A stretch of 64,000 nt of DNA, from NCBI GenBank assembly GCA_030142905.1, contig JASJOG010000006.1, forward strand, positions 1,831,501 to 1,895,500, written 5' to 3'. Position 1 is the first letter of the stretch. Every line of letters begins with the position of its first letter. The position numbers and the translations under genes were made by a program. Below the pieces are notes generated by a model. The model was not told the origin of the DNA. It did not search any database and saw only the letters and a list, made by a program, of their open reading frames with translations. The stretch is from Heliopora coerulea (Eukaryota; Cnidaria; Anthozoa; Scleralcyonacea; Helioporidae). This document shows, piece by piece, positions 13,330 through 24,400 of the stretch.

Positions 13330-13850
13330 TAGATATATAGACATTCACATGTCATTAACAACTCAAATTATGTAAAATGCATACTGTCGTATGTAGCTGG
13401 TTGCGCTACATCATTTTATTCAGGGGGATTCATTATGATTCCATTTGAGTAAATATCCATACGTATTAGATTAAAATAATCGCTAAACCCCGCTATTATC
13501 AAAGGACAAGATAACTTTCTTGGTGGCTGAAAAAAAGTGACGGCATCAGCAGCCTAAATCCAAAGGACATTGCTTTGGAAAGTTCAAATGCTATCTCAAT
13601 TGACAGGGTCTCATTTGCATGCTTAGTTAATCGGTATAAAATATTTGCGTTTAGGGGGAGTAAAAAAAAAATTATGCCAAGGTTCTTACCTGCAGTATAA
13701 TTGCAGTTCTCCTTCGTACTATGTCTCACACTACGGGATTCATTATGCATTTTCCAACATTAGATCCAAGTCGCCACGACCTCGAAGCCATTGTAATGCA
13801 AATGATATCACGGGTAATAAAGGGCTTTGTCGCCTCTCTTCATCAGTCTT
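13330..13850. repeat. DIRS left inverted terminal repeat
   Basis: Aligns, with substitutions and small gaps, to the reverse complement of 18218-18838 over about 500 bp. Shared blocks include ATGTAAAATGCATA, GGACAAGATA with the CTTTC segment after it, GGGTCTCATTTGC (one mismatch) and TTCATTATGCATTTTCCAAC. It is the 3' end of the element in coding orientation. Confidence 0.88.
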
Positions 13851-13979
13851 TCCTGAACGGACTCAAAGGAAGACAATGTTTATGACGTAAGGGAGGGGTA
13901 CATGCGGTGAGATACTTACAACAAGAGGAATATGGGAGGGAAACGAATCCCTACGTGTTCGACATGGTATTCGGAGAAC

Positions 13980-14055
13980 TGCAGGTAAGCACCTTTGCAT
14001 AATTTTTATTCTCCTTCATACCACGTCGCACACTACAGGATTCATTATGCATGTT
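13980..14055. repeat. DIRS internal complementary region
   Basis: Contains GGAGAACTGCAGGTAAG and then CTCCTTCATACCACG and a GGATTCATTATGCATG segment, repeating the terminal-repeat sequence near 13687-13750 partly inverted and partly direct. DIRS elements carry such a region to template completion of their ends during circle formation. Confidence 0.6.
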
Positions 14056-14214
14056 TAAAGCAACAAGCATTGCTAGGCAAACAAATTTATTAAAATATGT
14101 TTCTTGCAAAATAACATCACAAAACGAGCGTCGAATAGGTAATACATCCCTCCGGTAAAACTGTGTAAAGGTGTTTGCGTTAGACCAATCTGCAGTCTTG
14201 AGTACAAGGTGGAT

Positions 14215-15398
14215 TTATATCCCCATGGAAGCTACCTTAGACGAGGAAGCGCTACGAAAACTGTGGGCTTTGAAGATTGAAACGTTCACTCCGGATAAGC
14301 TCAAAACCGTTGGAAGCCATCGCGCCCAAGTGTCGGTGGATATTGGTCGAAAGGGCTTAATATAGGACAGAAGCAGCTTGGTTGTTTCAGCAGACCACTT
14401 CCACTGAATTCTTATTGGGCTTAGATGTCTTAAGTATGCTGGAGACAACGAATTTTGCTGAGTCTGGCGTGATGGACATGAAGGCTGTTTCTCAAACTCA
14501 TTAATAATTCAAGAAGAAAAAAAAAAGAAATACATAATTAATCAGTATTTAGAAATCGGAGGAAGATTACAGCTGAATTTTTCCAACTTTCGGCTGGATT
14601 TTCGCCTAAAATACTGGTTCGTTTGAGAAGTAATTTCAAACACTCGTTTAGTGTTCTTCCTCCGATTTCTAGATTCCTCGAAACTCGTTAAAAAAACTCG
14701 GCTTCGCCTCGTTTTTCCACTAGTTTCTCGGTTTCTAGAAATCGGAGGAAGAACACCGACTCGTACTTGAAATATTACGTCAAGAGATACCAATGTTTAA
14801 GCACATTGCGTGCTGGCCAGTGCCAACAATACAGCAAGCTTTAAAGTAAGAGACGGGCAATTCGGAGACGGAGTGCAGCGTCTTCAAATATTTCAGTACG
14901 GTATCGACGTTCCAAGTAATAGCATATGGAGGAGCTGGGGGTTTCTCGTGGAAAATACCCTTCAAAAGCCGTGTAATAATATGGTGTTGACCCACGGCAT
15001 AACCGTCGACGTGCGGTAAAATTGAGGACAGAGCGGAACGGTAGCTGTTAATAGTCCGATAACCTTTGCTGGCGTCAAATTCGAGGGTTAGAAACTCGGT
15101 AATATGATTTAAAGTTGCTCAAAAGGGATTGACTTGTTGCGTACGACACCAGCGACAGTATTGTTGCCACGCGGAACAGTACTGTTTTTGTTCCTGGACG
15201 CCAAGAGTTGAGCATAAGGTCGGCTGTGCGTTGAGAAATGCCTGAGTTAGAGAGTTGTTGCTTGAGACAGGCCATGCCGCTGGGATAAGTAAGTCTTTGA
15301 GAGAATGAATTTCGATCGGATTGACAATGAGTAAGTCTGGCCGCCGTGGCAGAAGGCGAGGGCGCATGAACAAGGTTGATAACAGAGTCGGGTACCAA
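14215..15398 (-). pseudogene. DIRS tyrosine recombinase, broken and interrupted
   Basis: The N-terminal part (15398-15075, in two frames) has SQRTADLMLNSWRPGTKT and YCSAWQQYCRWC. The central part (14995-14780) has ITRLLKGIFHEKPPAPPY and WNVDTVLKYLKTL. The C-terminal catalytic part (14448-14215) has ISTDTWARWLPTVL and FKAHSFRSASSSKVA, whose H-x-x-R is the conserved recombinase motif. The final catalytic tyrosine is not clear. About 250 bp of unrelated hairpin-rich sequence separates the central and C-terminal parts. Confidence 0.82.
14515..14768. repeat. Hairpin-forming insertion inside the DIRS recombinase
   Basis: The motif AGAAATCGGAGGAAG occurs near 14550 and 14738 and inverted near 14657, so 14655-14755 folds into a stem with GTTCTTCCTCCGATTTCTAGA against its complement. 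Recombinase coding similarity is visible on both sides but not within. I read it as a small inverted-repeat element or local rearrangement; no clear target duplication was found. Confidence 0.55.
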
Positions 15399-15436
15399 TG
15401 ACTGGTGGACCAGAATGGGGCAATGACGATCGCCTT

Positions 15437-17198
15437 TTACACTTGGTCCTCCTGAATCTTCGCGAGCACCTCGCCCATTAGACTAAAAGGAGGGAATACA
15501 TAAAGGACGAGATCTGACCAAGGCCTAGGAAAAGCGTTATAGAACCAGGCACCCGGGTCTGGTTTCCAGGATACAAACTGCTTTAACTGTGTGTTGAACC
15601 GAGCTGCAAAGAGATCGGTGTCGAGCATAAAAAGGGCTTCAGTTATTCTGCTGAACACGTCAGGGTGTAGTTTCCAATCTGACCTAGAGCAAGGTTCCCA
15701 GGATAAGAAATCCGCATTTATAGTTCTCGCACCCCGGTAAATAAGAGGCTTCAATCAGGCAATGGTGGTCAAGGCACCATTGCCAGATCTGTACGGTAAG
15801 GCCATCCAAAGAAGGGACCATTCCGCCCATATTATTGATGTAAGTAACAGCGGTGGAATTATCACAAAGGACCTTAATAAGCCTCACATCATAAGAACGA
15901 ATAAAACTGCGAACAGCGAAGAAGACTGCTAATAGCTCGAGATAGTTTATGTGCATGCAGGCCTCTGGAGGTGTCCATCTACCACTGGTATGCTGGACCT
16001 CAAATATCGCTCCCAACCAGATTGAGGCATCAGTTGTAAAGGAGACGATGTGAACAGGTTTGCGAAGAGAGACCCCATTATGCAGGTGACCCGAATGTGC
16101 CCACAAGTCACATCGAACGGCGGGCGTAAGTGACAATGTAACGTCGAAGTTACCGTGGCTGACCTCGAGGGTCTGCAGTTTTAAATGTTCAAGAGACCGG
16201 TAGCGAAGTATTGCCGTCAAAACCGCCCGAAAGGATGAGACAATCACACCGATCATCCGAGCTAGAGCTCGAACCGAACAAGTTCGGGAAGTATAGCTCT
16301 CGCTGAGTCAGATATTTTGGACATTTTTTCAAGAGGAAGCAATATCCACATAGAGTAAGTATCGATAGCATAAGCCAAGATATGAGGCAATCTGGCGTGG
16401 GGTCAAGTTGGACTTTCCGTGATTTACGATGAAATCCATCTCCCCCAGTAAGTCGATCACCTTGGTTACATTGGTTTGGTACTCCTGAACGGAACCACCT
16501 AAAACAGCAAAGTCGTCCAAAAAATTACAAGGCGAATCACTCGACCCCGCGAATATGCAATAACTGGTTTCATAATTTTAGTAAATATTCAGGGAGAAGA
16601 CAATCCGAAAGGTAATGCAAGGAATTCGTAAAGCATGCCGTTCCAACAAAACCGCAAATATTTTGAATAATCATCGTGTATAAGGACTGTAAAGTAAGCA
16701 TCCTTTAGGTCCACTGTGGCTATAAAGTCACCGGACCGTAACAGACCAAGTAATGAATTAATGTTCTCCATTTTAAAATGGACGTACCGAACGAAGGAAT
16801 TGAGGGCTTTCAAATTGATCACTGGTCGAAGTTCACCCGACTTCTTGGGGCAAGGAACAGATAGAGATAAATTGCCATAAGTGGTAGGAACACACGCGGA
16901 CGGCCCCTTTTTCGTGCAATTGAATTACTGCCTCATTAATAGCTTCCTGTTCAGTGGGAGAGAAACAACCCCGAGGGGAAGTGTAGGAGTTCTGAAAAGG
17001 TTTGTTAAGAAACTCTATTTTATATTCCTGACGTATAGTAGAAAGGACCCAAGGGTCCAAAGTTATGCGAGTCCAATTTGAAGCGAACAAACGTAAACGT
17101 GCACCAACCTTGGCCGATTCTATGTCGGCGGTTAAATTTACGGATTGGATTGGCGGCGAAAGTGAGAGTTCCGTTGCGTATCGTGTCGTTGATGCCAC
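15437..17198 (-). pseudogene. DIRS reverse transcriptase / RNase H, frameshifted
   Basis: Successive minus-strand fragments read as one diverged RT-RH. 17198-16833 is the connecting region with the palm start; 16822-16589 contains DFIATVDLKDAYFTV and ALPFGLSSP (RT motifs); 16520-16329 follows the catalytic LDDFAVLGG; 16256-15684 is RNase H, with FTTDASIWLGAIFE, an ELLAVFFAVRSF segment and CDNSTAVTYINNMGG; 15754-15437 is the downstream part. Each break is a stop or a change of frame. The RNase H fragment is the longest intact piece. Confidence 0.88.
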
Positions 17199-18181
17199 TC
17201 CCAGGGACGTTTGGGCGAAGGGCGGCGAGGATCCGACCGGCGCTTGAAGTTTAAAGGATTCGACTGGAAAGACGGACTCGAGCGACAGAACTTCTTACTG
17301 GAACTGCTGGGCCCTTTTGGTCCACGTTTCTGGGAGAACCTCTTCAAGGACATACGTTTGACCTGGGCGATGTTTCGGATGCTCTGAGGTAACTCGTCTC
17401 CAAACAGCCAGGTAGTGACAGACTGGTTTTCGCGACACAACGATTTGAAACCATCTGCCACTTCTGGCTTCAGCAATTCTCGTCGTTTCATGGAGAATTC
17501 ATAAATGGCATTGCTAAGAAGGGTGACCGCTTCTACCGCTGGGACGTAGAGGTCCGCGATGGGAATAGTTTCAGCTTTGTTTAATCTTGCTTGCACTAAT
17601 TTATTTGCAAGGCTAAGAAGTGGGTTAAAGCTCTTCACAAAGAGCCATTGGAGATTTTGGAGCCCAAGTTCTCGCCCTCGAGTTGAGTCAGACAAATCAT
17701 CCCAAAGCTCCGGGTTTACTTTCGGAACTAGAAGCAACGAACAGTTTCTTGGGCGAAGGTAACGCAGTTGGATCTTGACAAATTTATCCTTAGCCGGTTT
17801 CTTTGTGCAAGCTGTATCGACCCGTTTCGCTAAACCGGCAGAAATGTCGGTGCCGCATTCCTCAGCTTCATTGAAAAGATCTTCATCGGATAAAAGTTCT
17901 GTAGGGGCAAGACCTTCATTCCGACTGGTTTGCAGATTACCGTCACCACTGAGTGAGAGTGATGGGTCGAATTCACCAGGATCATCGTTTAGTGAACTCT
18001 CTTCATCAACGAAGGAAGTAGCAGGGTCGGAGACCATAACACCAACAAGTCGGTTGACAGATTCTGTTAGGGCGTCCAACTTGGATACTATGTTAACGGA
18101 AGGCGAAACGTCATCACCACCTTTCGCAAGAGAATGGCTAGGGTCATCATTGATAAGTAGCTCGTTGTCGTTCGTTGACAT
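17138..18181 (-). CDS. DIRS Gag-like ORF (intact, 347 aa)
   Basis: An uninterrupted 347-codon frame starts just inside the right inverted repeat, where the first ORF of DIRS elements lies. The N-terminal half is acidic (runs of Asp/Glu/Ser). The middle contains LVPKVNPELWDDL and ALTESVNRLVG, typical of Gag-like proteins of cnidarian DIRS elements by my recollection. The C-terminus (about 290-347) is strongly basic (Lys/Arg/Pro/Ser) and may bind nucleic acid. There is no CCHC knuckle. It is the only intact coding frame of the element. Confidence 0.7.
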   Translation of the reverse strand: MSTNDNELLINDDPSHSLAKGGDDVSPSVNIVSKLDALTESVNRLVGVMVSDPATSFVDEESSLNDDPGEFDPSLSLSGDGNLQTSRNEGLAPTELLSDEDLFNEAEECGTDISAGLAKRVDTACTKKPAKDKFVKIQLRYLRPRNCSLLLVPKVNPELWDDLSDSTRGRELGLQNLQWLFVKSFNPLLSLANKLVQARLNKAETIPIADLYVPAVEAVTLLSNAIYEFSMKRRELLKPEVADGFKSLCRENQSVTTWLFGDELPQSIRNIAQVKRMSLKRFSQKRGPKGPSSSSKKFCRSSPSFQSNPLNFKRRSDPRRPSPKRPWEWHQRHDTQRNSHFRRQSNP

Positions 18182-18217
18182 GCTGTCTTCTATATCGACG
18201 ACCTAACCTGGACACGT

Positions 18218-18838
18218 GAAGGAAAGACTGACGAAGGGAGGCAACGAAGGCCTTTATTACCCGTGATAACATTTACATTACAATGGCTTCGAAGTCGTGG
18301 CGACCTGGATCTAATGTTGGAAAATGCATAATGAATCCCGTAGTGTGAAACTTGGTATGAAGAACTGGTTTTCAACTGAGCGAAATTTTGCACACGGAAT
18401 GGAATTTTTCTTCGTCTGTTTAAATTAGTCCGACCCAATACTCGAGAAACAATGAAAAATTCTACCCCGCTCGGAAAATTCCGCTCAGTGGAAAGCCGGC
18501 TTTATTCTCCGTAAAATATTATATTTTATTCGGATTAACTTATCAAGCAAATGAGACCCAGTCAATTAATGTAGCATTTGAACTTACCAAAGAAATATGC
18601 TCTTTGAAATCAGGCTGTCGGTGCCTTCTTGTTTTTAGCCACCAGGAAAGGTATCTTGTCCTTGGATAACTGTGCATGGAGTTAAGCAATTATTTTATTC
18701 GAATATGTATGAATGGCTATTTGTACAAGTGGAATCATGTATCTCCCCCTGAATGAAATCATGTAGCGTAAGCAGCTACTTATGATACTATGCATTTTAC
18801 ATAGCTTGAATTTATGAATGACATCTGTGAATATCTAT
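18218..18838. repeat. DIRS right inverted terminal repeat
   Basis: Reverse-complement partner of 13330-13850, immediately upstream of the Gag-like ORF. The right arm carries about 60 bp of sequence (around 18420-18480) without a clear partner. The outer end runs directly into an ATCT microsatellite. Confidence 0.85.
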
Positions 18839-18965
18839 CTATCTATCTATCTATCAATCTATCAATCTATCAATCTATCAATCTATCAATCTATCAATCT
18901 ATCAATCTATCAATCTATCAATCTATCAATCTACCTACCTACCTACCTACCTACCTACCTACCTA

Positions 18966-19044
<79 letters not shown>

Positions 19045-19052
19045 ATCTATCT
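18833..19052. repeat. Composite tetranucleotide microsatellite
   Basis: Four successive blocks: (ATCT)n, (ATCAATCT)n, (ACCT)n and (GCCT)n, then ATCT again, about 220 bp in all. They abut the right end of the DIRS element. Frames through it are low-complexity artefacts. Confidence 0.95.
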
Positions 19053-20345
19053 ATTCCGCTCAGTGAAATGTTTGACAAACAAATTGGGACAAATGTTTAT
19101 AACCTCAGATCCGATAATACTCTCCAGATACCAAAAATAAGAACTAAAACCTACAGAAACAGCTTTGCAGCCTCAGGATCAATCTTGTGGAATCATTACC
19201 GAGTTCACTAAGAAATGAAAAGGATTTAAACAAATTCAAGCGAGATTTTAACAGCTGGTGATACTGATTCTTGTTAAAAAGGGTTGCATGTCTACTTTAG
19301 AGGCTGCCTGCCAAATGGAAATTTTTGCCCTTTGGAACCTGGTAAAATCATTTTCCAACGACTTCTAAGTATAATCGCTTTCGAAAATCGCTCAAATTGC
19401 CGGAATGACGTAAAAAAATTTTCAAGGAAGTCCGAGGGTATGGGCCTTGGAAATTTTTTTGATTTTAGATAATCTCGTATCGGTTTCAAACTCTGTTTTC
19501 GGTTATCGAGGATCAAGGATCCGTTGTCTTCACAGTCAACAGAAGCGGAAATACCGTCACTGGCCTCATAATACAGTACCTTTTTTGGGTGACAAAGCTT
19601 TCGTTCGTTGTTATCTGGTGAAAAATTGGAGACAGGCCGAGAGGATCCAAATGTGATGGGGTTTATTACAAGAATAATTGTCATTTACCGTAGGTAACAT
19701 GAAGATGACAGAAAAGGTCGGTGCTCCTTTGTTGTAAACATACGGCCAAGCTTAAGTGCAGCTGTTGGTACTTTTGCTCCTCTAAGGGTGAACCGAGTCA
19801 TCGCGTGTCGCGAGGAAAAGCCTGCTCGTGCTGGAACCGCGAAAGGGGGTAAAAGTGACCTCCTCTTTTTCGTATAAAAATAAATATTTTGTCCAGCAAT
19901 TTCTAAGGTGCGTTATACAGCTGAGTATAACAGTTTCACCAATCAGAAAGGAAAGCAAAGTTGGCCAATGGTCAATGCAGAAAAAATTTTAGACACTCTA
20001 GAGGTTTCTTTCCAACCTTTCATACGAAACGCTTTCAAGCTGTTCAGTCTGTAAATACATTTACAAATGTTGGCATTGCATATTTTAATTTCTTCAACAA
20101 ACGTATTGAATATCGGCAAGTTAGTTTTTGAATTAACGTTAAAAACGGACGTTAAGAATTGCCTGACAAAATCACCTGGCCTGGTGTCTCCCAAGGTCCC
20201 TGTGGTGATATTCTGTCAGTTATCCGTATTACTTTCTTCAGATTGCAAGGTTAACATTGGACATTCATTCACTTATCGACTTCGGTAAAATGCAGAGGAC
20301 ATCAGAGAAGAAAAGTAGACTATTCAGCATGATGTATGCCTCATA

Positions 20346-20948
20346 CAATGGTGGCGCCAGAAAGGAGCAAGCAGTGGGGGACTACAGCCCCTCCGTCGGG
20401 GAAAAACTGACAATTCGTCGGGAAATTTTCACTGATGATAACACATTTATTCATTGTACAAACTATGACTACTTGTTATTGATTTAGCCAAGAAAGATAA
20501 TAGACTCTTGTCACAAGGTTCTAGTAAACTGGTCATAAACGAGATACGCAAACTGGTCAACTTGTCTTCAAAATGCTTTATTTACAAATTATATTTACAG
20601 TTGCATTCTCTGCACCCTTTCTCGGTGTCTGACGTTTTTTACCTCTCGTAGTCTAACGAAACTCGAAAACAAACGCCCACGCAACCACACCCACGTATGC
20701 TTGGGTGTGTCATATTGAAAATGTTTTAATATTTATATACTCGACAGAATTTGTAACAACTCTTCTCTTCAAGTCGAATCTAAAAGCAAACTGTTTCTAG
20801 TCAGTTGTTGCGATTATTCTTGTGAAAATGACATGGTGTTTCCTTCAAATAAGGAAATCATACAGGGGTGTGCTCCTGGCCCCTTTGGTTTAGCTCTTCT
20901 GCCGGGGACGTTAGCCGCTGCGTAGACGAATTGCTGGCGCCACCCCTG
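20346..20948. mobile_element. Second copy of the CAGGGGTGRCGCCAG hAT-like element, with a nested insertion
   Basis: The ends CAATGGTGGCGCCAG and (inverted) CAGGGGTGGCGCCAGCAATTCG match the 11.8-kb copy, as do GTACAAACTATGA, CCAAGAAAGATAAT and GTTTCTAGTCAGTTGTT inside. About 240 bp at 20515-20758 is absent from the other copy. No convincing 8-bp target duplication is left. Confidence 0.72.
20515..20758. mobile_element. Nested insertion with short inverted ends
   Basis: Comparison with 11795-12161 shows the alignment broken exactly here. The insert ends GTCACAAGGTTCT and (inverted) GTTACAAATTCTG are similar, and ACTCTT occurs on both sides, suggesting a small DNA element with a short duplication. 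No ORF. Confidence 0.5.
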
Positions 20949-21461
20949 GATGTTTTACTTTCAGTTTTCGAGGGCTTTTGAACGCTAACAAATTGTATAC
21001 GAAATATGCGTGAAGTATACCGCTGAGGTTTAAAAGGCACTTCTTTTTGAACGCCAGTTAACAAATGAACTTGATGTGTTCTTAGTTTTATTTACGGTTT
21101 ATAGTTTTATATGCTATAATTTATACATACATAATTTAATACCATGGAAAAAACAGATCGTAGAGCAGTTGCCATATCAAGGAGGGGGGATGGACTGGGA
21201 CGCTTAGTCCACGTGCAAAATTGTATGGTGCAACATTTTCAGAAACAAATATTCGTCTTTTTTGTCTTTTTTTCACAGATTTAAAATTTTTTTTACTAAG
21301 TGCAACAAAATGTCAAATTATTATCTCCATTTCTCATCATTATTTGACGACTTTGCATCTGTCACTTTCTGTCTTTTCCACTTCTTGCATAAATAACTTT
21401 AAAATTTGATGAAATAGCAGTGCAAAAGCACATGTAAATAGAATTATTCAGGTAAATAAAA

Positions 21462-24400
21462 TCATTTCTGGTCATTAAGCACAGACATCTCTACATTAAA
21501 ATCATAGTTGAACAAGTCTAGGTCAAGAAATTTCCTTTGATTCACTGACCATACTTGATATGTCTGAATAGTTTGAGAAAGTGTAGACATCTGCATAGGG
21601 ACATCCAAAATACTTGAACTTGAAAATACAGAATTCAAGCCAATGGGTTGTGGTTTCTGAGGGTAGGAAGAATTGCTCAGTATATCTGTCATAAACAAGA
21701 AAGAAAGATACACAATGATTTCATAATAATTCTGGATATAGTGGAAAATAATGCATTCAAGCCAAATTGATTCCATGCTTATTTCTCCAAGTATAGCTCA
21801 TTCTTTGCATGTTACTAATTAAACATGGCTTAACTGGTTAAGGGGTAGGGCTTGTCCCTTTGACAAGTAAAATTGTCTGGTGTTGGCAAGAGAACTATAC
21901 CAAAGTACACCCTTGTCCCTTAATGGGTAAAGCAGATGGCTGTTAACTCATTAAGGGCAGGGCTTGTCCCTTAATGAGTTAAATCATCAATAAGTAAACT
22001 ATCATCAACTATCTAATGAGTTAAATCATCAATAAGTAAAATCATCTAGCATTGGCCAGAGTAAAATATCAAAGTGTACCCTCCAGCTTGCCCCTTAATG
22101 GATTAATGTTAAAAGCTAAATATTCTAATTGTAGATGCTTTAAACTTGGTTCTAAATCAGGTGACCCAAAAGGGGACGTTCACAGCCTACACCAGGCTTG
22201 CCTAGTTACTCTGTCTAGCTCACCATTAGCTGGTGAAGATGTCCTGGTGTGTATGTGTGAGTGGGGGGAGGGGGGAAGATGTTGAAAGAACATATGCTAG
22301 GATCAATGACCACAATGCCCGCTATTCAGAAGTTAAATCTTTCTCAAAACCTTTGAAATAAAAATCAATCAGTATGTTGGTAGAAATCAAATATATAAAC
22401 ATTACTGGATCCCTTTTCATATTCAAGTACAAATTTCTCACTTTTGAGATTGAAATTTTTTTCAGTATTACTGTGAAACTCTAATTCACAAAAGTAGCAT
22501 ACGTTTAAATTCACCAAAATATTATTGGGATAAATTTTTCAGCCAGTGAACAGCCTCTGGAAGAGTAAAAATGTCAGTGGCTGGCTGAATCTGAGAATAG
22601 AAAAAAAAAACAATTCATGTTTTGCCTGGGAAACTATGTCAAGTGCTTTTTAAATTTTTTATTGAATTGCAATTTTGATTAATTATGTTGCAAATTTAGA
22701 AAACTTCATAGCAAATTTCTTAGGTACTGGTAGTTTGTAAATGCTCCAAAAACATGACTTTGCAAATTTCCAAGAAAATGTCAAATGAATTTACCAATGA
22801 GTGACCATTATAAGCAGATTTTGGGGATAGTGTGGGTGACACCTTCCTCTTCTTCTTCTTCTTCAGCAAATGTGCCCTTCTTGTTTGGCAAAATGTAACT
22901 GTCTCAGCAAGTATTGAAAATTTCTGTAAAGTTATCTCTTGGTAAATGATTAAAATCTGGCTTAAAAGCCTCAAAAATTTATGGGAAAAACATGCCCCTG
23001 GACCACCCTAAAAGTGACACTTTTTCTGACTGATGAACTAGAGTCTAGTGCAGGGGTGGGCAATTAATTTTTACAAGGGGCCACATGAGAAACCTGAACT
23101 GTGTTGGAGGGCCAAACCAATGATAACTTTTCGTTATCAATGGCATCAACTTTTCTTTTTTTTTTGTGTGAGCTGACATTTTGAGGGCTAACTTGCCAGC
23201 ATCACTTGTGTCTGTTCACGCATGCATGTCCTGGATGCATAATACATGCGTGCGTCACATAAATAAAACAAAAATGGCCCAATTTTCAAAATAAAAGCAA
23301 CACAATTGTATAGCATGAACATCATAAATTATATTATATAATATTTTTTCATTCATGTTCTGATTGACCTCACACTCACATGGGCCAGACAGGGACATCC
23401 AAAGGGCCAGATGTGGCCCACAGACCGTAAGATGCCCAGGTCTGGTCTAGTGATACCTATATAGCCATCTTCTTGTGGACCAATCCACTCCCTATCCTAG
23501 ACCTGTTCCTCATGGCCATTATTGTCTACCTTTGGGGGAATGGAGCTGCAGCCCCCCAGCTATATATCATTATGTACCAAAAACAAAAATTAAATCTTAA
23601 TATAGATTTCTTAAAAATGTTGGTAAGTTATTGATAGTTTATATGACTGCAATCATGACAAATTCAAATTACAGGGGGTCATCTTGGTGAGCAGAATGTA
23701 TACTAGTTTAAAATAACAAAAGAAACTATTCAAAAATCCTTTGTTTGTATACACCAACATAGTGCATATGATACGTGATGAAAATGTTCTATTACTGATT
23801 AAAAATGCATTGTCCATACCTCTTTTGAATTTTTCAGGACAAAGGGTACTTGGTGAAGTTTCAAACTACATAAGAGAGACAGAACTTTAAACCAACATGC
23901 TGTTATAGCTCGTATTCAGTTGATTCATTAGGCAAGAAAAAAAGTGGGAAATGTTTAACTGACATTGTTCATGTTTTAATCTTGACAGAACTGCAGGGAT
24001 CAAATTTCTTTCTTCCTATCCTAAGCCAAAAATGGCCAAGGTAATTTCATTAGTTTGTGGCTATCCAAGGCCATTTTCTTTTTCAAGTAGGCCTAATATC
24101 TAGCTGTATAAAATAAATATTCAAACATTCATTTACATGTGGAAGAACAACTTATACATAGGAGTTTCAGTTGGTTTGTGTTTCCTCATACTTGTCATCA
24201 TTGCATCTATTCATCCATCCAATTTTCATTGTACTTAACAGCATAAAGTTTGACATCATATGTGCTGTTTATAAACACCATACAATCAACAAACTGTTTG
24301 TGACATGGATGCAGGTGGCCCCGAGCAACATCAGAGACTTCACAACAATACCAAGCCAGTCACATGACGATTACAGTTTTTTACAGTTGTTACCCCTGCT

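Larger units (their letters stand above)
13330..18840 (-). mobile_element. DIRS-type tyrosine-recombinase retrotransposon, decayed
   Basis: About 5.5 kb. The minus strand encodes, in order, a Gag-like ORF, a reverse transcriptase with RNase H, and a tyrosine recombinase. The ends are inverted copies of each other: 13330-13850 matches the reverse complement of 18218-18838, including a CATTCAGGGGGA-type block and GGATTCATTATGCATTTTCC. This combination defines DIRS elements, which integrate through a circular intermediate and lack long direct repeats. A third partial copy of the terminal sequence at about 13980-14055 fits the internal complementary region found near one end of DIRS elements. Frameshifts and stops break RT and recombinase, so the copy is inactive. 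It lies between GLCCI1 and UMAD1. Simple repeats abut both ends, so the exact ends are uncertain. Confidence 0.9.
18845..21461. other. Between the DIRS element and UMAD1
   Basis: Besides the microsatellite and the hAT-like element at 20346-20948, there is a minus frame at 19684-19292 (130 codons) of unknown identity. UMAD1 3' UTR should occupy its right end; minus-strand AATAAA hexamers occur there, but none is clearly the signal. Confidence 0.45.

Noticed and set aside
18814..19140. Repetitive 'SINLSIYQ/LPACLPAC' protein
   Set aside because: It is a translation of the tetranucleotide microsatellite.
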